Source: Bacteroidota bacterium (GTDB lineage: Bacteria > Bacteroidota > Bacteroidia > Chitinophagales > Saprospiraceae). Taken from it: a DNA stretch of 64,000 nucleotides. This document shows, in pieces, positions 1 to 9,677 of this stretch (the stretch's first letter is position 1; every line of letters begins with the position of its first letter). A model generated the notes under the pieces. The model ran no database searches, was not told the DNA's origin, and saw only the letters and a list, made by a program, of their open reading frames with translations. The DNA is taken from NCBI GenBank assembly GCA_016124585.1, contig WGNL01000017.1:118267-182266 (forward strand), in the 5' to 3' direction. Both the position numbers and the translations under genes were made by a program.

Positions 1-2
1 CG

Positions 3-33
3 AACAGAAGCTTACTTCTTCTGTTTGTTTTTC
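3..33 (+). terminator. Intrinsic terminator of an upstream gene outside the window
   Basis: AACAGAAG at 3-10 pairs with CTTCTGTT at 18-25 around a 7-base loop and is followed by a T-rich run (26-32). It would end a + strand gene lying just before the window, which suggests that uxuA starts a new transcript or is read through from it. Confidence 0.45.
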
Positions 34-65
34 AATCACCATAATCTTGATTGACCATGTTTTTA

Positions 66-1232
66 ATGGAACAAACCATGCGCTGGTATGGCCCAGAAGA
101 CCCAGTCACACTTTGGCATATTCGACAGGCAGGTTGTACTGGAGTTGTTACTGCGCTTCACCATCTTGAATATGGCGAGGTATGGCCCCTAAGCGAAATT
201 GTAAAACGAAAAAAGCAAATCGAAGCCTTGGGTATGACTTGGACAGTCGTTGAAAGCCTGCCTGTCCATGAGGACATCAAAAAGCAGCGTGGCGATTGGA
301 AACTTTACATCAAAAATTACAAAACCAGTCTCCGAAATCTAGCTGAGTGTGGCCTAAGGGTTGTCACTTATAATTTCATGCCCATTTTAGACTGGCTTCG
401 TACAGACCCTGCTTTCCCCCTTCCTGACGGCAGCCGTACATTACGATTCGAGCGCGCTGCTTTCATAGCTTTCGATCTTTTTTTATTGAAAAGACCTGGT
501 GCTGAGCGCGACTACACTCCAGCTGAGATTGTGAAAGCAAAGATGCGCTTTGATTCAATGACCAATGAATTCCGGCGTGTGTTGTATGAAAACATCCTGT
601 TGGGATTGCCCGGTGATGACGAACCATTTACAGCAGCTGAAGTGCTAGAGGCATTGGAAGGTTACGCTAATATCGGTGCGAAAGAACTGAAAAAACACTT
701 GTTTGACTTCTTGCGAGAAGTTGTTCCAGTGGCGGAGGAGGTAGGCCTTAAAATGGCCATCCATCCCGATGACCCGCCGTACCCAGTGCTAGGTCTCCCT
801 CGTGTAGTGAGTACCGAACAGGATGTGGCAGACCTGCTGGCAGCTGCACCATCGCCGGCCAATGGCCTTTGTTTCTGTGCTGGTAGTTTTGGTTCTCGGC
901 CTGACAATAACCTGTCTGGTATGGTCAAGCGATTTGGCGATCAAATCCACTTCCTACACCTCCGCAACACAAAACGTGATAACGAGGGCAATTTTTACGA
1001 AGCCAACCACCTAAGTGGTGATACGGATATGCCTACCTTGGTGCGAGAAGTCTTGGCGATTATGCAGCGCCGAGGTGTCAGCATACCTATGCGACCCGAC
1101 CATGGTCACCAAATGTTGGATGATCTTGACAAGAAGACTTACCCTGGCTACTCGGCTATCGGAAGGCTTCGGGGGTTGGCTGAACTTCGGGGGCTGGAGA
1201 AAGGGTTAGCCTATGCAATGACGCAAAAATGA
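66..1232 (+). CDS. uxuA: Mannonate dehydratase
   Basis: Converts D-mannonate to 2-keto-3-deoxygluconate in hexuronate catabolism, in the cytoplasm. The protein opens [14 protein letters not shown], which matches the classic UxuA N-terminus, followed by [15 protein letters not shown] [11 protein letters not shown]. Further family segments are [17 protein letters not shown] and [14 protein letters not shown], a metal-binding Cys region, then HFLHLRN. The length of 389 residues equals the usual size of about 390. The reading frame is open from a TTG at 51 with ATGs at 57 and 66; 66 is chosen because it gives the conserved MEQT start. It is followed 88 bp later by xylB on the same strand. With the GH67 alpha-glucuronidase at 31668-33827 it fits use of glucuronic acid released from xylan. 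No fructuronate reductase or isomerase of the standard type is visible here. Confidence 0.95.
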   Translation: MEQTMRWYGPEDPVTLWHIRQAGCTGVVTALHHLEYGEVWPLSEIVKRKKQIEALGMTWTVVESLPVHEDIKKQRGDWKLYIKNYKTSLRNLAECGLRVVTYNFMPILDWLRTDPAFPLPDGSRTLRFERAAFIAFDLFLLKRPGAERDYTPAEIVKAKMRFDSMTNEFRRVLYENILLGLPGDDEPFTAAEVLEALEGYANIGAKELKKHLFDFLREVVPVAEEVGLKMAIHPDDPPYPVLGLPRVVSTEQDVADLLAAAPSPANGLCFCAGSFGSRPDNNLSGMVKRFGDQIHFLHLRNTKRDNEGNFYEANHLSGDTDMPTLVREVLAIMQRRGVSIPMRPDHGHQMLDDLDKKTYPGYSAIGRLRGLAELRGLEKGLAYAMTQK

Positions 1233-1281
1233 TACTAAGTAAAACTGTAGTAAATTAGTTTGCATTGATATGAACCAAGTC

Positions 1282-1315
1282 GGTGGAGCTCCATCAACCT
1301 AGTATCTAAAAGATA
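1282..1315 (+). promoter_or_regulatory. Two short palindromes before xylB
   Basis: TGGAGCTCCA (1284-1293) is a perfect palindrome and TATCTAAAAGATA (1303-1315) has 5-bp arms. Both lie in the 88-bp uxuA-xylB gap, the second directly before the xylB start codon. They may be an operator or only chance; no promoter box is evident. Confidence 0.2.
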
Positions 1316-1320
1316 TTTTC

Positions 1321-2811
1321 ATGTATTTAATTGGTTTTGACATAGGTAGTTCATCTATCAAAGCGGCACTAGTGGAGGCTGAAACAGGAGCTACTTTGGC
1401 CATTGCCCAGTCTCCAGCATCGGAAATGGGTATGATTGCGCACCAACCGGGCTGGGCAGAACAAAACCCCGAAGACTGGTGGACGCACGTTTGCGCTGCA
1501 ACCCGCCAATTATTGGCAGATTGTAGCGTAACACCAGCCGAGATCAGGGGCATCGGCATCAGCTACCAAATGCACGGGCTCGTAGTGGTAGGCGACGATT
1601 TGAAGCCGCTGCGCCCATCCATCATCTGGTGCGACAGCCGGGCAGTACCTTTTGGGAATAAGGCCTTCGATGAAATTGGCCACCAGAAATGCTCTTCACA
1701 CCTGCTCAATTCCCCAGGAAATTTCACGGCTGCAAAATTAGCTTGGGTAAAGGAAAATGAACCAGCATTGTTTGCTAAGATAAGGCATTTCATGTTGCCA
1801 GGCGACTATATCGCCCTACGCCTGACCGGAGAGGCCATGACCACCCCTAGTGGCTTGAGTGAAGGCATTCTCTGGGATTTTTTGAAAAACGATATTTCTG
1901 ATCCAGTATTGGATTATTTCGGTTTCAGTAAAAAATTGGTGCCACATGTCACGCCCACATTTTCATTGCAAGGTAATTTAACACCCGAAGCTGCTGCTGC
2001 CACGGGTCTTGCTGTAGGCACCCCGGTAGCCTATCGTGCTGGCGACCAGCCAAACAATGCTCTCAGTCTCAATGTACTGCAACCAGGTGAGGTTGCTGCT
2101 ACAGGTGGCACCTCTGGCGTCGTGTACGGTATCGTAGGAAAGCCTGTTTTTGATATTCAATCGAGGGTCAATGGATTTTGCCACGTGAATCACGATGCTG
2201 ACAACCAACACATCGGCATTTTACTTTGCATCAACGGGGCTGGCAGTATGTACCGCTGGCTACGCCAAACGGTGGGTCAGGGTAGCATAAGCTATCCCGA
2301 CATGGAACGGCTAGCCGATACTGTCCCCATCGGCTCAGATGGACTACGCATTCTGACCTTCGGCAATGGTGCGGAACGTATACTCAATAACCTTGACATA
2401 GGTGCACAGGTGAACAACCTACAACTGAACCGCCATTCGGCTTCTCACCTCTATCGAGCAGGGCTGGAAGGCATCGCTTTCTCGTTCGTGTATGGTGTCC
2501 AAATTTTAAAGGAAATGGGCCTCGAAATTTCCGTCATGCGGGTCGGTAACGATAACCTGTTTCAGTCAGCTGTTTTTTCCAAAACAATTGCTAGCTTGCT
2601 TGGCTGCTCAATTGACATGGTGCAAACGACTGGAGCAGTAGGTGCTGCCAAAGCAGCAGGAGTAGCAACAGGAATTTACCCTAACATTGAAACGGCAATG
2701 GCAAACGTTCAAATCATTGGCCGTTACGAGCCAACACCGGGTAGAGTAGGGGAGTACCGGGCTGCGTATGAAACTTGGGTTGCGGATCTAAAAAAGAATA
2801 TTTCACAATAA
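1321..2811 (+). CDS. xylB: Xylulokinase (FGGY family)
   Basis: Phosphorylates D-xylulose to xylulose 5-phosphate for the pentose phosphate pathway. The N-terminal ATPase motif IGFDIGSSSIKAALVE starts at residue 4, and the glycine-rich ATP-binding region of the second domain is seen in GEVAATGGTSGVVYG. The residues GDQPNNALS and the WAEQNPEDWW segment are typical of XylB. The protein has 496 residues, the normal length for the family. xylA follows after an 18-bp gap, so the two are almost certainly co-transcribed. Other FGGY kinases (gluconate, ribulose) are possible on sequence alone, but the xylA neighbour makes xylulose the likely substrate. Confidence 0.94.
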   Translation: MYLIGFDIGSSSIKAALVEAETGATLAIAQSPASEMGMIAHQPGWAEQNPEDWWTHVCAATRQLLADCSVTPAEIRGIGISYQMHGLVVVGDDLKPLRPSIIWCDSRAVPFGNKAFDEIGHQKCSSHLLNSPGNFTAAKLAWVKENEPALFAKIRHFMLPGDYIALRLTGEAMTTPSGLSEGILWDFLKNDISDPVLDYFGFSKKLVPHVTPTFSLQGNLTPEAAAATGLAVGTPVAYRAGDQPNNALSLNVLQPGEVAATGGTSGVVYGIVGKPVFDIQSRVNGFCHVNHDADNQHIGILLCINGAGSMYRWLRQTVGQGSISYPDMERLADTVPIGSDGLRILTFGNGAERILNNLDIGAQVNNLQLNRHSASHLYRAGLEGIAFSFVYGVQILKEMGLEISVMRVGNDNLFQSAVFSKTIASLLGCSIDMVQTTGAVGAAKAAGVATGIYPNIETAMANVQIIGRYEPTPGRVGEYRAAYETWVADLKKNISQ

Positions 2812-2829
2812 ACTGACAATCATAAACTT

Positions 2830-4191
2830 ATGGCAAATAAAAAAGCAATAAAAACCACAAAATCCAACCTAACAGTTGGTAAAAAAGAATACTTCAAGGG
2901 TATTGGCCAGGTTCCGTTCGAAGGACCTGCGAGCGATAACCCCCTGGCATTCCGGTGGTACGATGAGGGACGCATCGTGCAGGGTAAAACGATGAAGGAG
3001 CATTTTCGCTTCGCAATGGCATGGTGGCACACGCTCTGCGGCACGGGCGGTGACCCCTTTGGCCCCGGCACAAAGTCCTTTCCTTGGCTCAAGGCAAAAG
3101 ATCCAGTTGAGCAGGCGAAGGACAAAATGGACGCTGGTTTTGAGTTCATCACCAAGATGGGCATACCTTTCTACTGCTTCCACGACTATGACCTCGTTGC
3201 CGAAGGTGATACGCTGAAGGAAAGCGGAAAGCGCCTTGAAAAAATCACGGACTACGCTGCCGAGAAGCAGAAGGAGAGCGGCGTGCAACTGCTGTGGGGA
3301 ACGGCGAATTTGTTCAGCCACCCTCGTTACATGAACGGTGCTGCCACAAACCCCGACTTTGACGTGGTGGCCTATGCAGGTGCGCAGGTAAAAAATGCCC
3401 TTGATGCTACCATCAAATTGGATGGTGCAGGCTATGTGTTCTGGGGTGGCCGTGAGGGTTACATGTCGCTGTTGAACACAGACATGAAACGTGAACTGGA
3501 CCACCTCGCCCGCTTTTTGCACATGGCAAGGGATTATGGCCGCAAAAACGGCTTCAAGGGTACATTCTTCATCGAACCAAAACCGATGGAACCGAGCAAG
3601 CACCAGTACGACTTTGATGCGGCAACTTGCCTGAACTTCCTTCGGGAATTTGACCTGATGGCGGATTTCAAACTGAACATTGAAGTAAACCACGCAACGC
3701 TTGCGCAGCATACCATGCAGCACGAGATGCGGGTGGCGGCTGATGCCGGTGCATTGGGTAGTCTTGACGCCAACCGCGGCGACTATCAGAATGGATGGGA
3801 CACCGACCAATTCCCGAACAATGTAGTTGAACTGACGGAGGCGATGTTGGTACTGCTAGAAAGTGGCGGCTTGCAAGGTGGGGGCATCAACTTCGATGCG
3901 AAAACTAGGCGGAACTCTACGGATTTGGCAGATATTTTCTATGCCCATATTGGAGGCATGGACACATTTGCAAGGGCATTGCTGGCCGCTGATGCAGTTT
4001 TGGAAAAGTCGGAATATGGAAAATTACGGCAAGAGCGATATGCTTCTTTTGACAAGGGCAAAGGCAAGGATTTCGAGAAAGGGAAATTGGACTTGAAAGA
4101 CTTGGCCAAACTAGCCAACGAAAATGGTGAACCAAAGCAGCGAAGCGGCAAGCAGGAACTTTTTGAGAACATCATCAACCGGTTTGCGTAA
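2830..4191 (+). CDS. xylA: Xylose isomerase
   Basis: Interconverts D-xylose and D-xylulose with divalent metal ions. Class II signatures are present in order: FRWYDEGR and [19 protein letters not shown] near the N-terminus, the catalytic-histidine segment [23 protein letters not shown] (metal-binding Glu), [16 protein letters not shown], and [17 protein letters not shown] with its metal-binding Asp residues. At 453 residues it is slightly longer than the E. coli enzyme (440) because of a lysine-rich N-terminal extension of about ten residues. In the HATLA segment many enzymes read HATLAGHTF; here it is HATLAQHTM. Same operon as xylB. Confidence 0.97.
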   Translation: MANKKAIKTTKSNLTVGKKEYFKGIGQVPFEGPASDNPLAFRWYDEGRIVQGKTMKEHFRFAMAWWHTLCGTGGDPFGPGTKSFPWLKAKDPVEQAKDKMDAGFEFITKMGIPFYCFHDYDLVAEGDTLKESGKRLEKITDYAAEKQKESGVQLLWGTANLFSHPRYMNGAATNPDFDVVAYAGAQVKNALDATIKLDGAGYVFWGGREGYMSLLNTDMKRELDHLARFLHMARDYGRKNGFKGTFFIEPKPMEPSKHQYDFDAATCLNFLREFDLMADFKLNIEVNHATLAQHTMQHEMRVAADAGALGSLDANRGDYQNGWDTDQFPNNVVELTEAMLVLLESGGLQGGGINFDAKTRRNSTDLADIFYAHIGGMDTFARALLAADAVLEKSEYGKLRQERYASFDKGKGKDFEKGKLDLKDLAKLANENGEPKQRSGKQELFENIINRFA

Positions 4192-4273
4192 AAAAGGTGA
4201 CTCGTTCCCGAGAGCTAGAAAACCTAAGCTTTCAGTTTTTGGTGATAGCTCAATTTGTCAATAACGGTTTTTT

Positions 4274-5017
4274 ATGAAAAAAAATAGTTTTAAAATGCTG
4301 AACAGAATATTCCCAATCATCCTCTTGGTTGCTATCTTGGGAAGTTGCAACAACTCGAACAATAATGCTGGTAGTGCCAAAATACCTGATAATATTGGTG
4401 GTTATTGGGTAAATGCCACGTGGTGGCAAGAGCTACAAAACACCAAGTCTCCTATGAAGGCGGCAGAGAAAACGGGTGATGTTGCGGCGGCTATTTTCCA
4501 CCACGAGGACAGTACTAGGTGGCTGGTGGACTTGAGCTACGGTTGGCATGAAGGTCAGCAATTGACCCTGCGCACAAAAGACGGTGGCCTTCAGGTTTAC
4601 GACCCGATGAACGCCACGGTTCACCAATACAATCTTGTTCCACAGTCCGATGGCTCCATCCACTTGGACGACACGCCAATGGTGCGCCTTGGCGATGCCT
4701 ACACAGGTTTCAACGTCATTGCTCATACGCTTGTGGGAGGACAGTATGACCTTGACGGTAAAACAGTGGTATTCAACCCGAAAGGCACAGTCGTCGGGCT
4801 TGACGACTATTACCGTTATGAATTGTTGCTGGACTATGTAGCCGAAGATGTACCAGCCGACCAACTCATGCTTTCGAAAGAAGGCCGAACTCCTGAATTT
4901 TATGCCTTCAAAATCGAGGGAAATCACTTGTTGCTTTACGAGATTGACGATATGGGCGGCAAGGAAGAATTCAAGTACGAGGTAGGAAAATTGAAGTATG
5001 ATTTAGTGAAAAAATAG
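4274..5017 (+). CDS. Lipoprotein of unknown function
   Basis: I do not recognise this family. The N-terminus has a lysine-rich start, a hydrophobic stretch and a lipobox ILGSC with Cys25, so it should be a lipoprotein, at the outer membrane or surface. After an Asn/Ser-rich linker comes GGYWVNATWW, and the remaining roughly 200 residues look beta-rich with many aromatic and charged residues and no catalytic motif that I can name. It lies 82 bp behind xylA on the same strand and ends at a hairpin terminator, so it may be the last gene of the xylose operon. A lipocalin-like or sugar-binding role is only a guess. Confidence 0.75.
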   Translation: MKKNSFKMLNRIFPIILLVAILGSCNNSNNNAGSAKIPDNIGGYWVNATWWQELQNTKSPMKAAEKTGDVAAAIFHHEDSTRWLVDLSYGWHEGQQLTLRTKDGGLQVYDPMNATVHQYNLVPQSDGSIHLDDTPMVRLGDAYTGFNVIAHTLVGGQYDLDGKTVVFNPKGTVVGLDDYYRYELLLDYVAEDVPADQLMLSKEGRTPEFYAFKIEGNHLLLYEIDDMGGKEEFKYEVGKLKYDLVKK

Positions 5018-5028
5018 TTTCAAGGGAG

Positions 5029-5059
5029 GGGCAATTGTACAAGGTCAATTGCCCTTTCC
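5029..5059 (+). terminator. Terminator between convergent genes
   Basis: GGGCAATTG (5029-5037) pairs perfectly with CAATTGCCC (5046-5054) across an 8-base loop, followed by TTTCCTT. It ends the + strand lipoprotein gene. The right arm contains the stop codon of the convergent gene (5045-5047), so the structure is shared by both transcripts. Confidence 0.7.
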
Positions 5060-7792
5060 TTGCTGCTCATAAAACGATTTGCGCATCTCCCTTTCGTCGT
5101 CCATCTTTGGCCCACGCTTAATTTTTTCCCAATTAAATGTTTTGTGATAAACATCCATCGCCCGCTGTGGGTCGAAGACCCGCGTATCCGAAGGCTCCAA
5201 ATCGTAGGGCGTGAAGTCCGGCTGGTCAGTGAAAAAATCGGAGAGCAGGCTCGCCGTCAAGTCGTACTGGTTCAGGTAGCCAGCGCCGAGTAGGTTGTAG
5301 ATTACCTTCATCAGGCTCCCAAAATTGGCGTGGGTGGGCGACACGTAGCCGCGTTTCACGTAAGGCCCCGCCATCATCAGCACCGAGCGGTGCGCATCCA
5401 CGTGGTCAACGCCACCCTGCGGGTCGTCCTCCGTCACAATGACGAGCATATCCTTCCAGTACGGCGTCCGGCTAAGGAAATGCAAGAGCCTGCCCAGCGC
5501 CAAATCATTGTCCGACATGTACGAATGCCAGTAGGGGTAGCCCTCCTCCGGGCGGGTGCCAGCGCCGTGGTCGTTCGGGATGATGATGGTCACTAATTGA
5601 GGCATCACTTCTTTCCCCTTCAACCATTTCTCGGTGAAAATCTCCTCAAATTTATCCATCCGGAATTGGTCGGGCACGTTGGTGTTGTAGCCGGGGTATT
5701 CAAAACTGGTTCGGTCGAAAAGCGGCTTCGGCATCGGAAAAACGACCGGGTGCCGCGCACCGAACAGCGTGTCAAATTTCTCCTCCGACGGTCCAGTGTA
5801 CTCGTTCGCTTCGCCAAAATTGTAGTAGCTGATTTCCCTCCGGGCCAATTTGTCCCATATGCCGCCTCGCTCGTTGTAGTCCTCTGGGTCGGTAGCGCCT
5901 GTGGTGCGCGGGAACCGCCTGCCCGGCGCGCTGCTGAACGGCATGAATTCCGCCTTGGCCTGCGAATTGGCCTCCACGTACTCGTTCGGAATCGTTCCGA
6001 CCATCCACTTGTGACCGTGGATGCTGGCATCGCTGTCGCAATAAAAATTGTCGCTGAACGCCCACTGCTGCGCCATCTTCAGGTGGTTGGGCATGACCTT
6101 CGCCCCCGTTAGCTCCGGAGCGCCTTCCTTCGTGGCAGGTATGCTTACATCCGTGCCGCAGCGGGCGAGGCTGGGGTCACCTTTTGCTTGCGCAAGCTGC
6201 CCGAACACCTCGTCGTAAGTCCGGTTTTCCTTCGTAACGTAAACGATGTGCTTGATGGGACTTTGCCGAAGTCCCGGCAGCGGCGGTAGCGGGTTCTTGC
6301 CATCATCCGTGATTTTTACTTCCTGAAACGTGTTGCGCAGCACTTGGTCTGTGTAGTTTTTCAAGGTCAAATCATCGGGCACAGCAATAGTCTGGAAAGT
6401 GGCCAGTTGGATGTCGCCGATGTAGGTTCCCTGCGGTGGCGGCGTGAAACCCGCACCACCGTTGGGCCCAGCGCCGAAGCCACGGGCGCTCGTCACGTAG
6501 ATTTTTTGGCCATCCGGCGAAAGCTTCACCCGCGTCGGCATCCAGCCTGTGGGGATGTAACCCTTCACTTTCCGTTTTTTCACATCCACGACGGCGACGG
6601 CATTCAGGCTCAGGCAGGCCACGTAGAGCGTTTTTTCATCTGGCGAAAGCGCCAGGCCGAAGGGCATCACACCGCGGTAGGCATCCAGTTTTTTGTGAAA
6701 ACGGAGTGGAATATCCGCTATCACCTTGTGTTTTTTTAGGTCAAAAACGGAAATCAAATCGTTCTGCGCATTGGAAATGAAGGCGCAGCGACTGCCCACT
6801 GCCACAGAACTCGGGTGTGCCCCACCCACGATTTCGCCTTCCTCTTCCTCCTCCTCATTTTCAAATTCATCGCCGATTTGCAGGCCCGTCTTGAACTTGC
6901 CCGTCACCGTGTTTTTATCCAAATCCACCGTCCAGATGCTCATCGCTTCCTCGTCCAGCGGATCGCCGAGACCGGGGATTTTTCGACCATCGGGATAGGT
7001 GACGCCTTCCTCGGCTTCTTTCGAAGGGTAGCCATAGGTGGGCACTTCTAAGCCTTTTTCCCCAATATTTTCAGGGGTGACGCCCGGCACGAGCGGGTAT
7101 TCGAACAACCCGACGTTTGCCACAAAAGCTGTTTTGCCATCCGGCGAAATCGAAATGCCAAACGGGATACGCCCGACGGGGATGCTGGCCGTGATTTTTT
7201 GCGAAGCGACGTCGATCAAAACCAAGCGGTTGTTTGCTCTATCCAACACGAGCAGTTGGTTCCGCTTTTTATCAAAAACCAAATCGGAGGTGTAGCTGTC
7301 GGCGAAGTTTTTCCCACCAAATTCGCCATTCAAGGAAATGACCCGGCCCCGGCGGCGCTCCTTCACCTCGAACTCCACGACCGTGCCTTCCCCGCCACCA
7401 CTCAGCCATGCCGTTTTCCCATCTGGTAAATAGGTGACCCCGAGAAACGACGAGCCTTCCAGCACGGATGGTACATTTCCATCGTAGCTGGGCATCCGCA
7501 GTGGTTGTTCGCTGGGGTTTTCAAGGTTGAGCCAGGTGACCACGTTGCTGTGCAGCACTAGCGCCGATTTCCCATCGGGACTGATGGCGAGGCCGTAGGG
7601 CGCGCTGGTGATGTTGCGTATCTGTCCCGCTGGCGTCACATATCGGCCGCTCGGTAGCACGGAGTAGCCCGTTGGGTCTATTTTACAAAACTCCGAAATG
7701 CCGGGCACTTGCAAGGTGGTGACGGTTTTTTGGGAAAAAATGAACTGGGAGGCGAGGACGAACGCCAGTATTGAAAAAACGGATTTTTTCAT
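5045..7792 (-). CDS. YVTN beta-propeller / phosphoesterase fusion protein
   Basis: A secreted protein of 915 residues. The start at 7792 is chosen because it gives a clear signal peptide (MKKSVFSILAF, cleavage near FSQ); an upstream ATG at 7855 would add 21 residues before it. Residues from about 40 to 500 carry repeated beta-propeller blades with SPDGKTAFVANVG and LSPDEKTLYVACL, typical of YVTN/NHL-type propellers. The C-terminal half is a phosphoesterase domain of the phospholipase C/acid phosphatase type, with IVYVTKENRTYDEVFG, SDASIHGHKW, IIIPNDHGAG and TEDDPQGGVDHVDAHR supplying likely metal and substrate ligands. A run of acidic residues, ENEEEEEEGE, interrupts the propeller. The substrate is unknown; phosphate release in the periplasm or outside the cell is the likely role. 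A paralogue lies at 28213-30645. Confidence 0.85.
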   Translation of the reverse strand: MKKSVFSILAFVLASQFIFSQKTVTTLQVPGISEFCKIDPTGYSVLPSGRYVTPAGQIRNITSAPYGLAISPDGKSALVLHSNVVTWLNLENPSEQPLRMPSYDGNVPSVLEGSSFLGVTYLPDGKTAWLSGGGEGTVVEFEVKERRRGRVISLNGEFGGKNFADSYTSDLVFDKKRNQLLVLDRANNRLVLIDVASQKITASIPVGRIPFGISISPDGKTAFVANVGLFEYPLVPGVTPENIGEKGLEVPTYGYPSKEAEEGVTYPDGRKIPGLGDPLDEEAMSIWTVDLDKNTVTGKFKTGLQIGDEFENEEEEEEGEIVGGAHPSSVAVGSRCAFISNAQNDLISVFDLKKHKVIADIPLRFHKKLDAYRGVMPFGLALSPDEKTLYVACLSLNAVAVVDVKKRKVKGYIPTGWMPTRVKLSPDGQKIYVTSARGFGAGPNGGAGFTPPPQGTYIGDIQLATFQTIAVPDDLTLKNYTDQVLRNTFQEVKITDDGKNPLPPLPGLRQSPIKHIVYVTKENRTYDEVFGQLAQAKGDPSLARCGTDVSIPATKEGAPELTGAKVMPNHLKMAQQWAFSDNFYCDSDASIHGHKWMVGTIPNEYVEANSQAKAEFMPFSSAPGRRFPRTTGATDPEDYNERGGIWDKLARREISYYNFGEANEYTGPSEEKFDTLFGARHPVVFPMPKPLFDRTSFEYPGYNTNVPDQFRMDKFEEIFTEKWLKGKEVMPQLVTIIIPNDHGAGTRPEEGYPYWHSYMSDNDLALGRLLHFLSRTPYWKDMLVIVTEDDPQGGVDHVDAHRSVLMMAGPYVKRGYVSPTHANFGSLMKVIYNLLGAGYLNQYDLTASLLSDFFTDQPDFTPYDLEPSDTRVFDPQRAMDVYHKTFNWEKIKRGPKMDDEREMRKSFYEQQGKGN

Positions 7793-7857
7793 GAATGATG
7801 CTTTGTTTTGAAGCGGTGAAGGTAGAATTGACTGTTCGTTGGTCAGGGCATGCAAGT

Positions 7858-7936
7858 TTATTTTTGGGTTAAGTTAATGTCTTTCCTGAGGGCTGCTCTT
7901 CTCCTCGGAAGGTAAGGCGAATTAACCCAAAAATAA
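7858..7936. repeat. 79-bp imperfect palindrome with 15-bp perfect inverted arms
   Basis: TTATTTTTGGGTTAA (7858-7872) is repeated in inverted orientation as TTAACCCAAAAATAA (7922-7936). Inside, CTTTCCTGAGG and CCTCGGAAGG are nearly complementary, so the whole segment can fold into one long hairpin. It lies in the divergent gap between the starts at 7792 and 7998. It could be a MITE-like element or a regulatory palindrome; no target-site duplication is visible. Confidence 0.75.
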
Positions 7937-7997
7937 CCCTCAGCAAATGGCCAAGTCATCCGGGCAGCGTAATCAGCAGCCCAAAAATATTGCTGGA

Positions 7998-9476
7998 ATG
8001 ATTCGCCAAACCATTATCTTTTTTTGCCTTGCTGTAGGAGTGCTGACGCTCACCCGCTGTTCTGAAAACAACCCGACCACCGTAGATGGCGAAACGCTCG
8101 CACGTACCCGCTGCGCTTCCTGTCATGCGTTTCCATCACCTGACTTGTTGGATAAAAATTCCTGGGAAAAACACGTGCTTCCGCGCATGGGAGTCATGGT
8201 GGGTGCTTTGCCTGCAAGCCAAGTTGCGGGCGGGATGATTCCGCCAAGCGGCGCGACGATCACCAAGCAAGACTGGGAGGCCATCCGCCAATATTATCTA
8301 AAAAATGCGCCCGTCGAGCCATTACCTTCTCCTCAATTTACCATTGAAAAAACATTGCCTCAGTTCGAGGTAGAATTCCCAGACCACTACCTAAGCCCAC
8401 CGGGTACGTTACTGACCAAATTGGCGGATGGCCATCTTTTCTTGGGCGACGTTCACACTGGGAAATTGTACCAATTTGACGATCAAATGGTTGTGGAGAA
8501 AACGGCCAACACGCCAGGTGGGGCAGTCTGGGTGAACCACATCCCCGAGGGCGACATTGTGACCTGCATTGGTTCGTTTGCGCCGACGGAAGCAGCGACG
8601 GGGAGTGTGCTGTTTTTACCCCAAAAGACAAATGCTCAGCCCATCCTGCTACTCGACAGCCTCCGTCGGCCAACGCATACCGAGGTTGCCGACTTGGATG
8701 GTGATGGGCGTTTTGACCTCGTGACCTGCGAGTTCGGAAAATGGACAGGCAGCCTGAGTTGGTGGAAAAACGATGGCCGAGGCGGTTTCGAGCGGCATGT
8801 GCTACGCAATACGCCGGGTGCCATCCGTTCAGAGGTCCGGGACCTCAACGGCGATGGATTGCCCGACATCACAGCGCTTTTTGGGCAGGGTGACGAAGGC
8901 ATTTTCATTTACTACAACAAGGGCGGCGGTTTGTTTGAAGCGGTGCAGGCGCTGCGTTTCCCGCCGAGCTACGGCTCCAGCTTTTTCAGTTTTTTTGATT
9001 TCGATGGCGATGCACACCCAGACCTGATTTACACCTGCGGCGACAATGCCGATTTTCCGCCCATCTCCAAGCCGTACCATGGCATACGCATTTTTCAGAA
9101 TGACGGTAAAAACGGGTTTAAGGAAGTTTTCTTCCAGCATTTGCAAGGTGCTTACGCAGCTGTGCCTGCTGATTTCGACCTCGACGGCGACCTCGATATC
9201 GCTGCGATTTCCTTTTTCCCAGATTTTGAGAGAATGCCCGAAGCGGCTTTTGTTTTCTTTGAAAATACGGGCAACATGCAGTTCCATGCGAGGACTTTTC
9301 CATCAGTTGGGAAGGGTCGTTGGATGGTGATGGATGCCGGTGATTTGGATTCCGATGGCGTCCTTGACCTGGTGTTGGGAAGCATGGCGTTCGAGGTGGT
9401 GCCGGATAGGGGAGAGGTGAAACAGTGGCAAAAAGACGGTATCCCTTTTGTCGTGCTCCGGAACAAAGCGAAGTAA
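7998..9476 (+). CDS. Haem-binding FG-GAP/VCBS repeat protein
   Basis: A probable secreted or lipid-anchored protein of 492 residues. The start at 7998 is chosen over the upstream ATG at 7947 because it directly gives a hydrophobic signal (MIRQTIIFFCLAVGVL) followed by LTRC; Arg at the -1 position makes the lipobox atypical. A c-type haem motif CASCH (C39, C42, H43) follows. The rest is a beta-propeller of FG-GAP/VCBS repeats recognisable from the calcium-binding loops DLDGDGRFDLV, DLNGDGLPDI, DFDGDAHPDLI, DFDLDGDLDI and DLDSDGVLDLV. Such proteins are common in Bacteroidota, but their substrates are rarely known. It faces the phosphoesterase gene divergently and precedes a PhoX-like gene. Confidence 0.85.
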   Translation: MIRQTIIFFCLAVGVLTLTRCSENNPTTVDGETLARTRCASCHAFPSPDLLDKNSWEKHVLPRMGVMVGALPASQVAGGMIPPSGATITKQDWEAIRQYYLKNAPVEPLPSPQFTIEKTLPQFEVEFPDHYLSPPGTLLTKLADGHLFLGDVHTGKLYQFDDQMVVEKTANTPGGAVWVNHIPEGDIVTCIGSFAPTEAATGSVLFLPQKTNAQPILLLDSLRRPTHTEVADLDGDGRFDLVTCEFGKWTGSLSWWKNDGRGGFERHVLRNTPGAIRSEVRDLNGDGLPDITALFGQGDEGIFIYYNKGGGLFEAVQALRFPPSYGSSFFSFFDFDGDAHPDLIYTCGDNADFPPISKPYHGIRIFQNDGKNGFKEVFFQHLQGAYAAVPADFDLDGDLDIAAISFFPDFERMPEAAFVFFENTGNMQFHARTFPSVGKGRWMVMDAGDLDSDGVLDLVLGSMAFEVVPDRGEVKQWQKDGIPFVVLRNKAK

Positions 9477-9553
9477 TTTTTTAAACAAAAAACAAAGTTT
9501 AATTTACCCACAAGTTATAGTTTACAATCGTCTAACTTTTTGATAATCATTAC

Positions 9554-9588
9554 TTTAACAAGTACGCTTAGTTGTACTATTTGTTAAA
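9554..9588. promoter_or_regulatory. Interrupted inverted repeat upstream of the PhoX-like gene
   Basis: TTTAACAA-GTAC (9554-9565) is mirrored by GTAC-tat-TTGTTAAA (9574-9588). ACGCTTA also occurs twice (9564-9570 and 9591-9597). There is no T-tract after the stem, so an operator or leader structure is more likely than a terminator. Confidence 0.35.
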
Positions 9589-9632
9589 ACACGCTTAACG
9601 TACTAGGTGTCGGCCTTTGGGTCTGAGCAGTG

Positions 9633-9640
9633 TAGGTTTG
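9633..9640 (+). promoter_or_regulatory. Candidate Bacteroidota -7 promoter box for the PhoX-like gene
   Basis: TAGGTTTG matches the Bacteroidota -7 consensus TAnnTTTG and lies 37 bp before the ATG at 9678. A TTTG at 9616-9619 is closer (13 bp) than the usual 19-21 bp spacing for the -33 box, so the call is weak. Confidence 0.35.
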
Positions 9641-9677
9641 CACATATAATTTTTCATTAAAATTCAACTTTAGACCT

